Shown: piece by piece, positions 1 through 8,018 of the stretch
Layout: each line of letters begins with the position of its first letter
How positions within the stretch are numbered: the stretch's first letter is position 1
NCBI GenBank assembly: GCA_001771815.1
Contig: MEPU01000004.1
Coordinates: 620,001-684,000, forward strand
DNA length: 64,000 nucleotides
Direction of reading: 5' to 3'
DNA from: Bdellovibrionales bacterium RIFCSPHIGHO2_01_FULL_40_29
Lineage (GTDB): Bacteria; Bdellovibrionota; Bdellovibrionia; Bdellovibrionales; Bdellovibrionaceae
Position numbers and translations under genes: made by a program
The notes under the pieces: model-generated
What the model saw: only the letters and a program-made list of their open reading frames with translations
Database searches by the model: none
Told to the model about the DNA's origin: nothing

Positions 1-68
1 TGCCCACCGGCTAAAAGAAAGCCGCCGAAGACGCCAATAAAAACAACAATAATACCTACAAAACCCAT
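1..68 (-). CDS. motA: Flagellar motor stator protein MotA, N-terminal fragment
   Basis: Only the first 22 codons are inside the window; the gene runs off the left edge. The translated start, MGFVGIIVVFIGVFGGFLLA, matches the first membrane helix of MotA (E. coli MotA opens with a very similar hydrophobic stretch containing VFGGYLMTGG). MotA forms the proton-conducting stator ring with MotB in the inner membrane. A purine-rich ribosome site (AAAGAGGTCACTC) lies directly before the ATG. The downstream partner motB would be outside the window. The short length keeps this below certainty, but the pattern is specific. Confidence 0.75.
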   Translation of the reverse strand, partial: MGFVGIIVVFIGVFGGFLLAGG

Positions 69-219
69 GAGTGACCTCTTTATGTAAGCTCTAGATCGGT
101 CAGTTCCAGGGATGAATTAACTGGACCATATTGAAACTAGCAAATCGTCTAGGCAATTTGGCTGAGCCCCTCTCTATTGGAGCTTTGCTCTTACATACGA
201 TTCTGATAATCTAAGGATT

Positions 220-1950
220 ATGAAAATCCAGTCCTGTTTAGCAGTGCTTTTTGCCTTGCTTTGCTCTTTTTCGGTCTTTGCAAAAACATTTGAAATTCAA
301 TCCGTGCGACCTGTACAAAAATGGAGTGCTGATAAAATTCAGGAAACTCAAATCACGATCACTTTGCCGCAAAATTTTCATGCCTACAAAGATCAAATCA
401 AAATATTGAATATAAAACCTGCAGGATTTAAATCTGGACAAATCAAACTCACTCCTGAAGTGGAATTTTACGATAAATTCAGTCGCAAAAATCGAACTGG
501 TTTTGATGATCGCGGTGGCGTAATTTCTATCTTAATCGAAGCCCCCGACCAGCTTGCCGATGCGGAACAATCTATCGAATTTGATTTGCGTCATCAAATT
601 TGCAGCGACGTGAATTGTTATTTTCCAAAGACAGTCAAAATCACTGTCCCTGTCACGCGCACCCCGGCCACCATCACCGAACCTGTTTCTCAAAAATCAG
701 AAGGTCTGCTTTTTAATTTTGAAAATTCGCTGGCTACAAATTTACCGCTGGCATTTTTATTGGTATTCTTAGCTGGTGTTCTGACGAGCTTCACGCCGTG
801 CATTTTCCCAATGCTACCTATCACTTTATCTATTCTTGGTCACAATGCCGAAAAGCGCAGTCGATTACAGAATCTCGGACGATCTGTCGTTTATGTCGGC
901 GGTATTGCCACAACTTATTCTTTGCTCGGAGTTGCTGCTGCCATCACGGGAAGTCTTTTCGGATCGGCACTCACCAATAAGTATGTGCTTCTCGGACTCT
1001 GTCTGCTTTTCTTTGCGATGGCGTTGAGTATGTGGGGTTTTTTTGAATTACAAGCGCCGGCATTTGTTCGAAATCGCTTGGGAACAGGAAAAAGTAAGAA
1101 CAATTTTGAGGCTTACATCATGGGCCTTGTTGCTGGAATAGTTGCAAGTCCTTGCGTTGGACCCGTGCTGATTTCAATTTTAACCTTCGTTTCCACGTCT
1201 AAAAATGTAGGTTTAGGATTTTCTTTACTCTTTGTTTTCGCGTGTGGATTAGGAATGTTATTTATTCTGATTGGAATGTTCGGAGAGACTTTGCGCTTTC
1301 TACCACGCTCAGGCCCTTGGATGAATCGAGTCAAATTTTTTCTAGGCGCCAGTATGTGGGGGGCGGCTCTTTATTACTTACAATTTATTTTGAATGATCG
1401 CTGGTGGTTAACTTCTGTAGCCTTAAGCTTACTAGCCCTTTCCATTTGGAAAGGAGCCTTCTCATTTAAGAAAAAAACTTATTTTCGACAAAGCTTTTTA
1501 ATGGCGTTATTTATATTTTCATTCACGGTCGCTTTGCTTGGTTTTATACGCCCTCAATACCTTGAATCAGCGTTTTCTCTTCGAAAAAATACGGTCCAAA
1601 GTATCCAATGGACCCCCTATAGCGAAGCTGAGATTCAAGATGCCCAGGCTAAAAACCAACCCGTTATCATTGATTTTTTCGCCAAATGGTGTGGCGCCTG
1701 CCATGAGCTAGAGGAAAAAACTTACACGAATCCTGAGTTTATTCAGCTGTCGGCTTCTTTTAAGCTGCTCCAGGTGGATGCCACTGAGGATACCGAGGCC
1801 ACCCAGACCATTCTCAAAAAATATCAGGTTCAAGGCTTGCCAACAGTTCTATTTATCAATAGAAAAGGAGACCTGCTAAAACATCTCACGTTCACTCAGT
1901 TTATTACTTGGGATCAGTTAAAGCCTAAAATCTTGGAGAGCGTAAAATGA
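220..1950 (+). CDS. dsbD: Thiol:disulfide interchange protein DsbD
   Basis: 576 residues with all three DsbD parts in order. A signal peptide (about 1-21) is followed by a periplasmic DsbD-alpha-like domain with the cysteine pair C128/C133 (ICSDVNCYFPK). A CcdA-like membrane core spans about 175-445 and carries C193 (SFTPCIFPM) and C312 (SPCVGPVL). The C-terminal periplasmic thioredoxin domain has WCGAC (C491/C494). In known DsbD, electrons pass from cytoplasmic thioredoxin through the membrane core to periplasmic isomerases and cytochrome c maturation; all six required cysteines are present. The ATG follows an AAGGA ribosome site. The stop overlaps the start of rluB by 4 bases, so the two are probably cotranscribed. 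Confidence 0.95.
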   Translation: MKIQSCLAVLFALLCSFSVFAKTFEIQSVRPVQKWSADKIQETQITITLPQNFHAYKDQIKILNIKPAGFKSGQIKLTPEVEFYDKFSRKNRTGFDDRGGVISILIEAPDQLADAEQSIEFDLRHQICSDVNCYFPKTVKITVPVTRTPATITEPVSQKSEGLLFNFENSLATNLPLAFLLVFLAGVLTSFTPCIFPMLPITLSILGHNAEKRSRLQNLGRSVVYVGGIATTYSLLGVAAAITGSLFGSALTNKYVLLGLCLLFFAMALSMWGFFELQAPAFVRNRLGTGKSKNNFEAYIMGLVAGIVASPCVGPVLISILTFVSTSKNVGLGFSLLFVFACGLGMLFILIGMFGETLRFLPRSGPWMNRVKFFLGASMWGAALYYLQFILNDRWWLTSVALSLLALSIWKGAFSFKKKTYFRQSFLMALFIFSFTVALLGFIRPQYLESAFSLRKNTVQSIQWTPYSEAEIQDAQAKNQPVIIDFFAKWCGACHELEEKTYTNPEFIQLSASFKLLQVDATEDTEATQTILKKYQVQGLPTVLFINRKGDLLKHLTFTQFITWDQLKPKILESVK

Positions 1951-2825
1951 CCGGCGTATTAAAGACCACACAAGTTCGATTAAATAAACTTCTAGCAGAG
2001 CGCGGAGTGGCTTCACGACGTGGTGCCGACAAGCTAATTGAAGAAGGACAGGTTTTAGTTAACGGGAAGAAAGTTTACGAGCTCGGTGTTAAAGTTAATC
2101 CCGCTGAAGATAAAATTACTGTTTCTGGAAAACCGCTTCGTGGCAAAAATCAAAATCTTTATATCATGTTTAATAAGCCTAAAAATGTGATCACATCAAT
2201 GAACGATCCGTTAGAGCGAGTCACTGTAGCAGATTATATGCGTGAAGTTCCTGGACGAGTCTACCCCATTGGTCGTCTGGATTGGGATAGCGAAGGACTT
2301 TTACTTCTTACTAATGACGGTGATTTTGCCCAGAAAGTAATGCACCCAAAAGAAGAAGTGACTAAAACTTATCATGTTAAATTAAATGGCCAACCCCTTC
2401 TTTATCAGATCAAAAAATTATATGCGGGTGTGTCTATTCCAGAAGCCGGAAAAGTAAAAGCCAAACTTGTTGAAAAATTAAAAGTTGTAAAAGATAAAGA
2501 CAAAAAAACTTCGGATAAAAACGATTGGTATAAAATTGTCATCACCGAAGGTAAAAATCATCAGGTCCGTGAAATGTTTAAAAAAATTGGATTTGATGTC
2601 ATCAAATTGCAACGTGTTGCTATTGGAAAATTACGCATAGGCTCTTTAGAACGCGGAGCTTTTGTTTATCTGAATGATGCGGCAAGGGAACGGGTCTTTA
2701 TGCAGGACCTGCCAGCTGAAACAGGCATTCGCGAACACCGACCTAAGTCTACGAAGAAATCCATCAAACCCACAAAAAAGAAATTCGAAAAAGGTTTACG
2801 GATTTCAGATTCTAAAGACGCTTAA
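1947..2825 (+). CDS. rluB: Ribosomal large-subunit pseudouridine synthase, RluB/RsuA family
   Basis: 292 residues. An N-terminal S4 RNA-binding domain (about 9-60, RLNKLLAERGVASRRGADKL) precedes the pseudouridine synthase fold. The catalytic aspartate is D112 in GRLDWDSEGLLLLTNDGDF, and the RsuA/RluB/E/F signature KNHQVREMFKKIGFDV lies further on. Family members isomerise a single uridine in 23S (RluB, RluE, RluF) or 16S (RsuA) rRNA; the presence of the S4 domain and the basic C-terminal tail fits RluB best. A lysine-rich insert of about 20 residues sits near residue 175. The tail after about 260 is very basic and probably disordered RNA-binding sequence. It overlaps dsbD by 4 bases. Confidence 0.88.
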   Translation: MTGVLKTTQVRLNKLLAERGVASRRGADKLIEEGQVLVNGKKVYELGVKVNPAEDKITVSGKPLRGKNQNLYIMFNKPKNVITSMNDPLERVTVADYMREVPGRVYPIGRLDWDSEGLLLLTNDGDFAQKVMHPKEEVTKTYHVKLNGQPLLYQIKKLYAGVSIPEAGKVKAKLVEKLKVVKDKDKKTSDKNDWYKIVITEGKNHQVREMFKKIGFDVIKLQRVAIGKLRIGSLERGAFVYLNDAARERVFMQDLPAETGIREHRPKSTKKSIKPTKKKFEKGLRISDSKDA

Positions 2826-2840
2826 TTTATCTTTGAGTGG

Positions 2841-2862
2841 GGCTAGTTTCGCTGGACTAGCC
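2841..2862 (+). other. Intergenic hairpin after rluB
   Basis: Perfect 7-base arms GGCTAGT (2841-2847) and ACTAGCC (2856-2862) around an 8-base loop. A second short inverted pair (GGATC / GATCC) follows within 25 bases. No T-run follows, so it is not a clear intrinsic terminator; it may separate rluB from the next gene or stabilise the 3' end of the rluB message. Confidence 0.35.
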
Positions 2863-2897
2863 TTAGGATCTTCTCAAAAGGATCCGATTTATCCCTT

Positions 2898-3356
2898 ATG
2901 AAAAAGATCAATCTTATTTTCTTTATTCTATTCCTTTTAACAATCACCCTGCAGGCTGCAGAAATCGAAGTTGTTGATGTGCGCAGAAACATCCCACTTT
3001 CTGATGAAGAACCCATCTATCGAGATTATATTCTTACTGCGGATTCTACAGCACTCAAAAAAAACTTGGTGGTTCAGGTCAAACGTTCTTTAAAAATGCG
3101 TACAGCCGAAGCCAAAGACATTGGTGAGATCGAAACAACAGTTGGACAATTAAAAATAATTCACGTTGATAAAAAAATTGCTGTTGCTCGCGAATACAAA
3201 CTGATCCCCCGCGAAGAGGAAGTCATGCTTGAACAAATTGGCATCATGACTGGTGATTATATCGATTTAACGGGCTCGTTTGAGGACTCAAAGCCCATAA
3301 AACGAAAAGAACGAGATCCTGCTCAAGTCACCACGGCTTTACCGCCAGAAATTTAA
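2898..3356 (+). CDS. Small secreted protein of unknown function
   Basis: 152 residues. A clear signal peptide (about 1-20, MKKINLIFFILFLLTITLQA with an Ala-x-Ala-like cut site) is followed by a soluble, charged, mostly beta-predicted region of about 130 residues and no further membrane segment. No cysteine follows the signal peptide, so it is not a lipoprotein. I do not recognise the family. No strong ribosome site is seen directly before the ATG; the signal peptide supports this start. It lies between rluB and prmA on the same strand with a 72-base upstream gap that contains a hairpin, so it may have its own promoter or be expressed by readthrough. Confidence 0.6.
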   Translation: MKKINLIFFILFLLTITLQAAEIEVVDVRRNIPLSDEEPIYRDYILTADSTALKKNLVVQVKRSLKMRTAEAKDIGEIETTVGQLKIIHVDKKIAVAREYKLIPREEEVMLEQIGIMTGDYIDLTGSFEDSKPIKRKERDPAQVTTALPPEI

Positions 3357-3390
3357 TGCTTTAAGTCTGAATTTCTGGCATCTTGCCGAA

Positions 3391-4287
3391 ATGAGTTCAA
3401 CTTATTTTCGTATCCGACTTTCCCAAGTGCCTCGCATCCAAGAACAAGAAATCACAGCTTTTTGCTTTGCACATAAAGCACTTGGCATCAGTGAAGTTTT
3501 AAGTTTCACACAACCTGATCTGACGTATGATCCTTCGTTGATTCCTCAACGTTTTTTAGAACTGGATGTTTTTTTTGAAGTCAAACCTGAGGCTGATTTC
3601 TTTTCAAGTTTGCAACAAATTAATCCACAAATTCGCATGATCGAAAATGAAGAAGAAAGTAAAGACTGGCTCGAGGAATGGAAAAAAGGATTCGTACCAT
3701 TTAAACTGGTCGGACCAATTTGGGTTGTCCCTTCATGGTTAGAAAAGCCAGAAAATGTCGAAATTGAAATTAAAATCGATCCCGGAATGGCCTTCGGTAC
3801 TGGAACTCATGCCACCACCAAGATGGCTTCCTATTTTGTACACAAGTTAGCAATTGAAAATCGTGATCAAATCAACTCCTGGTCGCTTTTAGATGTTGGA
3901 ACGGGAACAGCTATTCTGGCCGTGCTCGCCGAAAAAGTGAATTATGGATACATCACTGGCATTGAAATTGATGCTGAAGCTCGCCGCAAAGCTCGCGAGA
4001 ATTGCGAATTGAATCACACCTCTAGCGTTGAAATCACTGATTTGCAATTGGATGAGATTCGCGATCAGTATGATGTGGTTGTTGCCAATATTATCGACGG
4101 AGTCTTAATTCGCCTGCAAAAAGATCTGCTGCGTGTTCTTAAACCACAAGGTCATTTATTTTTAACTGGAATTCTACAAGAACGTGACAATCTTTTCTTC
4201 GAAAAAATGATTGAAAATAACCCCTTAAAAGTCATCAAACGCATTCAAAAAGATGAATGGGTCGGATACTGGGTTCAAAAAATTTAG
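3391..4287 (+). CDS. prmA: Ribosomal protein L11 methyltransferase
   Basis: 298 residues, the usual PrmA length. The N-terminal substrate-recognition region is followed by the family segment DPGMAFGTGTHATTKM (about 130-145), then the SAM-binding motif LLDVGTGTAILAVLAEK, the acidic loop GIEIDAEAR and the post-I motif VVANIIDGVL (NI replaces the usual NILA). PrmA trimethylates lysines of ribosomal protein L11 in the cytoplasm. It sits 7 bases upstream of rsmE, a common pairing of prmA with rsmE in many bacteria, and the two are surely one transcript. Confidence 0.92.
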   Translation: MSSTYFRIRLSQVPRIQEQEITAFCFAHKALGISEVLSFTQPDLTYDPSLIPQRFLELDVFFEVKPEADFFSSLQQINPQIRMIENEEESKDWLEEWKKGFVPFKLVGPIWVVPSWLEKPENVEIEIKIDPGMAFGTGTHATTKMASYFVHKLAIENRDQINSWSLLDVGTGTAILAVLAEKVNYGYITGIEIDAEARRKARENCELNHTSSVEITDLQLDEIRDQYDVVVANIIDGVLIRLQKDLLRVLKPQGHLFLTGILQERDNLFFEKMIENNPLKVIKRIQKDEWVGYWVQKI

Positions 4288-4294
4288 GATTTCC

Positions 4295-5056
4295 ATGCGA
4301 CGTTATTGGATCGAAAAAAATCAAATCCAAGAAGATCAGATTCAATTTAAGGGTGATCAATTTCATCATATTTTTGATGTTTGTCGCCAGGAAGTTGGTC
4401 ACCACTTTGAAGTTATTACTGAAGAATCAAAAGCTTATTTGGTTGAAGTGACCAGTGTCGAAAAAAAACAAGCCATTGCCCGCATCAAAGAAACTCGAGA
4501 AATTCAAAAGCTCAACCGTCCCCATATTCATATTGCACTGTCTGTTTCTCGTTTTCCGGTTATGGATTCGATAATGGAACGCGCCGTGGAAATGGGAGTT
4601 TCCTCGATCACGCCTTTCTATTCTGAGTTTAGTTTTATTCGTAAAGCAGCCTCGATGCCTGAGGGCAAAGTAGATCGATGGCAAAAAATCATTGTCTCTG
4701 CAACTCAACAATCGGGCCGGGGCGAACTGATGCGAATTCAGAAACCAATTGATTGGAACATTTTGCTTCAACAAATTAACCCGTCACCTCAAACCTGGTG
4801 TCTTTTTGCATATGAAGGCACTGGTACGGCTTCGATTAAAAGCTACCTTCAGACAAAAAAAGCATCATTAAATAAGCCCCCCGATGATATTTGGATCATT
4901 GTGGGTTCAGAAGGCGGTTTTTCGTCCAACGAGGTGCAAACTCTGCAGCAACTGGGCCTTGATCCAGTGACTCTTGGAAGCCAAGTTTTGCGTGTTGAAA
5001 CGGCTTGCCTGACTTTGGTCTCCGTCCTAAAGTATGAATTCGAGCTGCTCAACTAA
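4295..5056 (+). CDS. rsmE: 16S rRNA (uracil-1498-N3)-methyltransferase
   Basis: 253 residues from the ATG at 4295 (MRRYWIEKNQI), chosen because homologues begin with MxRxFV/W and the longer frame from 4253 would only add translated prmA tail. The N-terminal PUA-like region is followed by a SPOUT/knotted methyltransferase domain with the family motifs VGSEGGFSSNEV and LGSQVLRVETA near the C terminus. RsmE methylates N3 of U1498 in the decoding region of 16S rRNA. It follows prmA by 7 bases. Confidence 0.93.
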   Translation: MRRYWIEKNQIQEDQIQFKGDQFHHIFDVCRQEVGHHFEVITEESKAYLVEVTSVEKKQAIARIKETREIQKLNRPHIHIALSVSRFPVMDSIMERAVEMGVSSITPFYSEFSFIRKAASMPEGKVDRWQKIIVSATQQSGRGELMRIQKPIDWNILLQQINPSPQTWCLFAYEGTGTASIKSYLQTKKASLNKPPDDIWIIVGSEGGFSSNEVQTLQQLGLDPVTLGSQVLRVETACLTLVSVLKYEFELLN

Positions 5057-5086
5057 GCGCCCGGCTCAGTTGAGGAAAGGAAAGTC

Positions 5087-5884
5087 ATGATCGATCAAAA
5101 TAGTGACAAGAATGATCCATTTGAAGAGTTTGAATTTCGCCCTATTAATGAAGGTTTAGGTTTTCACCGTAAGGGAAAAGCGACAACCACGATGTCGACA
5201 ACTCCAATGGGAACAATGGATCTTCCTACCATTGCTCAACCTCGCGCTGCTCAAAATACAAAACCGACATCTCCTTTTCAAACTCCTCTGCCACGTCACG
5301 ACGGAACACAAAAGAAAAGTACATTTCAAATCCCAACCGTCGAAGATGATTCCATTGCTAAGGCTCAAACAGCTGTTAATGAGATCTTAAAAACTCTCAA
5401 TCATAAACGTCAGCTTGATTTTGCCAGTGATACCGAGAAGCAGAAAATTCAACTCAAAAAATCAAAACCTCAGCTTTTTGCAGCTATTCTAGATAGTATG
5501 TTGATCATTGCAGCTTTCTTAATGACTCTGATTTTGATGTTATCCATTACTAAAGTGGATATGATTTTAAATCTCACTCATCCTGAAACCTCAAATTGGG
5601 TTTACTTGGCAACACTTGCTCTGTTTACCGGAGTGACATTCATTTATATGGTCGTGAATCGTGCGTTTTTGGGCTACACTCCTGGCGAATGGGCTTTTGA
5701 CCAACAATGTGGACACACAGAGGATCAAAATGAATTGATGTATATTCCAAAAGTAGCGTTGCGATCTCTTGCCGTGATGGCAACAGGCTTTATCACACTG
5801 CCTTTTTTATCCTATTTATTTAATAAGGACATTGCCGGCGAAGTTTCAGGCGTGAGTTTGTTCAAAAAGCCTTTTGGAACTTAA
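5087..5884 (+). CDS. RDD-like membrane protein
   Basis: 265 residues. The first 125 are soluble, rich in Thr, Pro and Gln and probably disordered; the C-terminal half has three likely membrane helices (about 135-157, 170-190, 225-245). Between helices two and three lies GYTPGEWAFDQ, which resembles the G-x-T-x-G-x-x-x-x-x motif of RDD domains, and helix one contains AAILDSML with the conserved Asp. The conserved Arg of the family is not obvious, so this is RDD-like rather than a firm member. RDD proteins are mostly uncharacterised; some act in ion or Na+/H+ exchange. A good ribosome site (GAGGAAAGG) precedes the ATG. It lies between rsmE and hldE-C. Confidence 0.6.
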   Translation: MIDQNSDKNDPFEEFEFRPINEGLGFHRKGKATTTMSTTPMGTMDLPTIAQPRAAQNTKPTSPFQTPLPRHDGTQKKSTFQIPTVEDDSIAKAQTAVNEILKTLNHKRQLDFASDTEKQKIQLKKSKPQLFAAILDSMLIIAAFLMTLILMLSITKVDMILNLTHPETSNWVYLATLALFTGVTFIYMVVNRAFLGYTPGEWAFDQQCGHTEDQNELMYIPKVALRSLAVMATGFITLPFLSYLFNKDIAGEVSGVSLFKKPFGT

Positions 5885-5887
5885 ACC

Positions 5888-6364
5888 GTGGCAGCCCTTC
5901 CCAAAGTGCTCACTACAGATAACTTGGAATCGATTCTGCAATCCTATAAATCTCAGGGTAAAAAAATTGTCTTTACCAATGGGTGTTTTGATTTACTTCA
6001 CGTTGGCCATGTTCGTTATTTAGAACAAGCCAAGAGCTTAGCTGATATCCTGATTGTGGGTATTAATACCGATCGCTCAGTTCAAATTCTAAAAGGTCCT
6101 ACCCGACCAATACAGAACGAAAATGACCGTGCCGAGATCTTAGCATCGCTCAAATCCGTCGACCACACTGTCTTATTTGATGATGAAACTCCGCTTCAAT
6201 TGATAAAAAAAGTAAAGCCTGATTTTTTAGTTAAAGGTGGGGACTGGGAAGTGCCTCAAATCGTTGGAAGTGATTTCGTATTGAGTTACGGCGGGCAAGT
6301 TAAATCTCTGCAATTCATCAATGGGCGATCAACCACGCTGATCGTAGAAAAATCTAAAAACTAA
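5888..6364 (+). CDS. rfaE2: D-glycero-beta-D-manno-heptose 1-phosphate adenylyltransferase (RfaE2/HldE C-domain type)
   Basis: 158 residues, starting with GTG at 5888, three bases after the stop of the previous gene. It is the stand-alone nucleotidyltransferase half of HldE: FTNGCFDLLHVGHVRYLEQA carries the nucleotidyltransferase HxGH motif, and GINTDRSVQILKGPTRPI and VKGGDW are typical of RfaE2. The enzyme adenylylates heptose-1-phosphate to make ADP-heptose for the lipopolysaccharide inner core, so it implies heptose-containing LPS. The kinase half (RfaE1) is not in the window. Confidence 0.9.
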   Translation: MAALPKVLTTDNLESILQSYKSQGKKIVFTNGCFDLLHVGHVRYLEQAKSLADILIVGINTDRSVQILKGPTRPIQNENDRAEILASLKSVDHTVLFDDETPLQLIKKVKPDFLVKGGDWEVPQIVGSDFVLSYGGQVKSLQFINGRSTTLIVEKSKN

Positions 6365-7477
6365 TTATAAACCCGCAACAGCTCCTGGATTTTGAATCAT
6401 TCCAGCCACTTGATTAGCCATTGGTGAGATCTCATTATTTGCAGCGCTCAATCTCAAAAGCGATGGCAATAATGTTCGGAAACTCTCTACCGAAAGTGGT
6501 GAGGCTTCCCCGTCACGTCGCTGTCGAGAGTCCGCAAAAGTTGCTGTGTCGCCATTTCTGATTTTTTGAATATTTGTGTTCAATAAGCTCAATGATTTTA
6601 ACAACAATTTTTTATCACGAGATTGAAAAACCTGATTAAATACAGCGATATTCTGCGGCAGCAAATAAGCCAAGTAAGCTTGTTCAATGTAGGTTTGCAA
6701 TGTTGTTGGTACGGTCTCTTGAGCATGCACCAGCTGCGACAAACTTGCCAATGAAGGCTGAGCTCGAAGAGCCATTAAACCTAAACCTTTTAAATTCATG
6801 TCGTCTTGATCTACTAAATCCTGTGCCATTGCTTGGTACTCAGCTTGCGAGACTTCGTTCTTACGAAACGCCGTAATAAATAAAGTTAGTGTTTCTTTTG
6901 TTGGATTTGCAAAAATATCTGATCGCCATTGAGCAAAAGTTTTCAACTGCTTGTTCTCTGGCTTAGCATCAACTTCATCATGAGAAGCTGGTGCTGGTGC
7001 TGCAGCCGAATGATTCTGACCTGCTGTTGCAGAAACTGAATTCACAAACTCATCACCTGATTTTTTTAATAAAGTTGTCTTATCCGAATTCGAATGAACT
7101 GATGGCACCTTATGAGTTTTTACAATCGGTGGTATTGCTGTGGGTTTCTTGACGGCGGCCACTGGTAATTGTTTTTTTGCTGGAGCTAGCTTTTGATTCT
7201 TTGCATTGACTGGAGTCGGTTTAACAGTTGCATTTACTAGTTTTTTCTTATTTGCATACCCCTCATAATGAGCATCAATTTCACGACCATCTAACGAGTA
7301 CCCGGCAAAAGCTTCTTCAGGGCGACCCATTTGATAGTTAATAGCTTCGTCTGACTCGAACCGAGACACTGAACGCGGCTTGCTGTTCAATTGATGAAAT
7401 GCCATCAAGAATGATCCAATAACCGTCAAGCCAATGATTGCGAATAATTTTTCATTTCTAGTTAGCACGAGTTCCAT
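6365..7477 (-). CDS. Membrane-anchored protein of unknown function
   Basis: 370 residues. One N-terminal membrane anchor (about 10-27, LFAIIGLTVIGSFLMAF), then a charged stretch, a Lys/Pro/Ala/Thr-rich flexible linker (about 75-165) and a helical C-terminal domain (about 175-370) with repeated short helices that could be HEAT- or TPR-like. No catalytic motif is visible. Topology suggests a periplasmic or cytoplasmic scaffold tethered to the inner membrane. AAGAGGT stands 5 bases before the ATG. Its stop abuts the convergent rfaE2 stop. I do not recognise the family. Confidence 0.6.
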   Translation of the reverse strand: MELVLTRNEKLFAIIGLTVIGSFLMAFHQLNSKPRSVSRFESDEAINYQMGRPEEAFAGYSLDGREIDAHYEGYANKKKLVNATVKPTPVNAKNQKLAPAKKQLPVAAVKKPTAIPPIVKTHKVPSVHSNSDKTTLLKKSGDEFVNSVSATAGQNHSAAAPAPASHDEVDAKPENKQLKTFAQWRSDIFANPTKETLTLFITAFRKNEVSQAEYQAMAQDLVDQDDMNLKGLGLMALRAQPSLASLSQLVHAQETVPTTLQTYIEQAYLAYLLPQNIAVFNQVFQSRDKKLLLKSLSLLNTNIQKIRNGDTATFADSRQRRDGEASPLSVESFRTLLPSLLRLSAANNEISPMANQVAGMIQNPGAVAGL

Positions 7478-7640
7478 TGTGTACCTCTTGCTATCTATAA
7501 AGCAGAGAATGGACCAGTTTTATAGCGACAGAGTCCATATAATAGCGATAAGTCGATCATTCGGAGACGTTTTTTAAAAGTTACATTTTTTGTCGTCATA
7601 GTTGATCAGCGAATGGTCAACCGTCCTAATATGGGACAGT
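7478..7640. other. Intergenic region between two minus-strand genes
   Basis: 163 bases holding the ribosome site of the gene starting at 7477 and, presumably, its promoter. I see no clear terminator for the YkgJ-like gene and no strong match to a sigma-70 or FliA promoter. Confidence 0.4.
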
Positions 7641-8018
7641 CTATTTCCGTTCGCCTGGACAAAATCCAACTCGAGTCCCCAATTTTGCTGGGAAATCGCG
7701 ACAGGTATCAGGCCGCTGGTCATAGACAGTGCACAAACGTGACCGGGTATCTAAAAAATAACAATCGCCATTAGGACGCTGGGTTAACATAAAAAAATCC
7801 GTACCATCTCTGTATGAAGAAATAAATCCCAGTTTTTTTAATTTTTTTGCAGATTTTTTTATTGAATTTGAAACCTCATCGATTGAAATGAGATTCAATC
7901 GAATCAAATCAGAGGCTCGAACCTCAACAGGCATGGAACAACAATTTGCTCGGCACTGTGTGCAAAAATTCGAATCATAGGGTCGCCATGTTGAAGGTCG
8001 GTCTTTATCAATTTTCAT
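7641..8018 (-). CDS. YkgJ-family cysteine-cluster protein
   Basis: 125 residues with the cysteine pattern of the YkgJ / zinc- or iron-chelating family (UPF0153): CTQCRANCC near the N terminus, DCYFLDTRSRLCTVYDQRP in the middle, then CRDFP and FCPG. Such proteins bind metal through the conserved cysteines, but their role is unknown. The start overlaps the stop of the Wzz-like gene by 4 bases, so the two are cotranscribed. A longer relative is encoded at 55204-55647. Confidence 0.85.
   Translation of the reverse strand: MKIDKDRPSTWRPYDSNFCTQCRANCCSMPVEVRASDLIRLNLISIDEVSNSIKKSAKKLKKLGFISSYRDGTDFFMLTQRPNGDCYFLDTRSRLCTVYDQRPDTCRDFPAKLGTRVGFCPGERK

Noticed and set aside
93..119. FliA-like promoter for motA (TAAT-N15-ACCGATCT on the minus strand)
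   Set aside because: Matches 3 of 4 and 5 of 8 only; too weak to call without mapping, though flagellar control of motA would make sense.
4253..4294. Longer start of rsmE
   Set aside because: The extra 14 residues are the out-of-frame tail of prmA; homologues start at the MRRYW residue.
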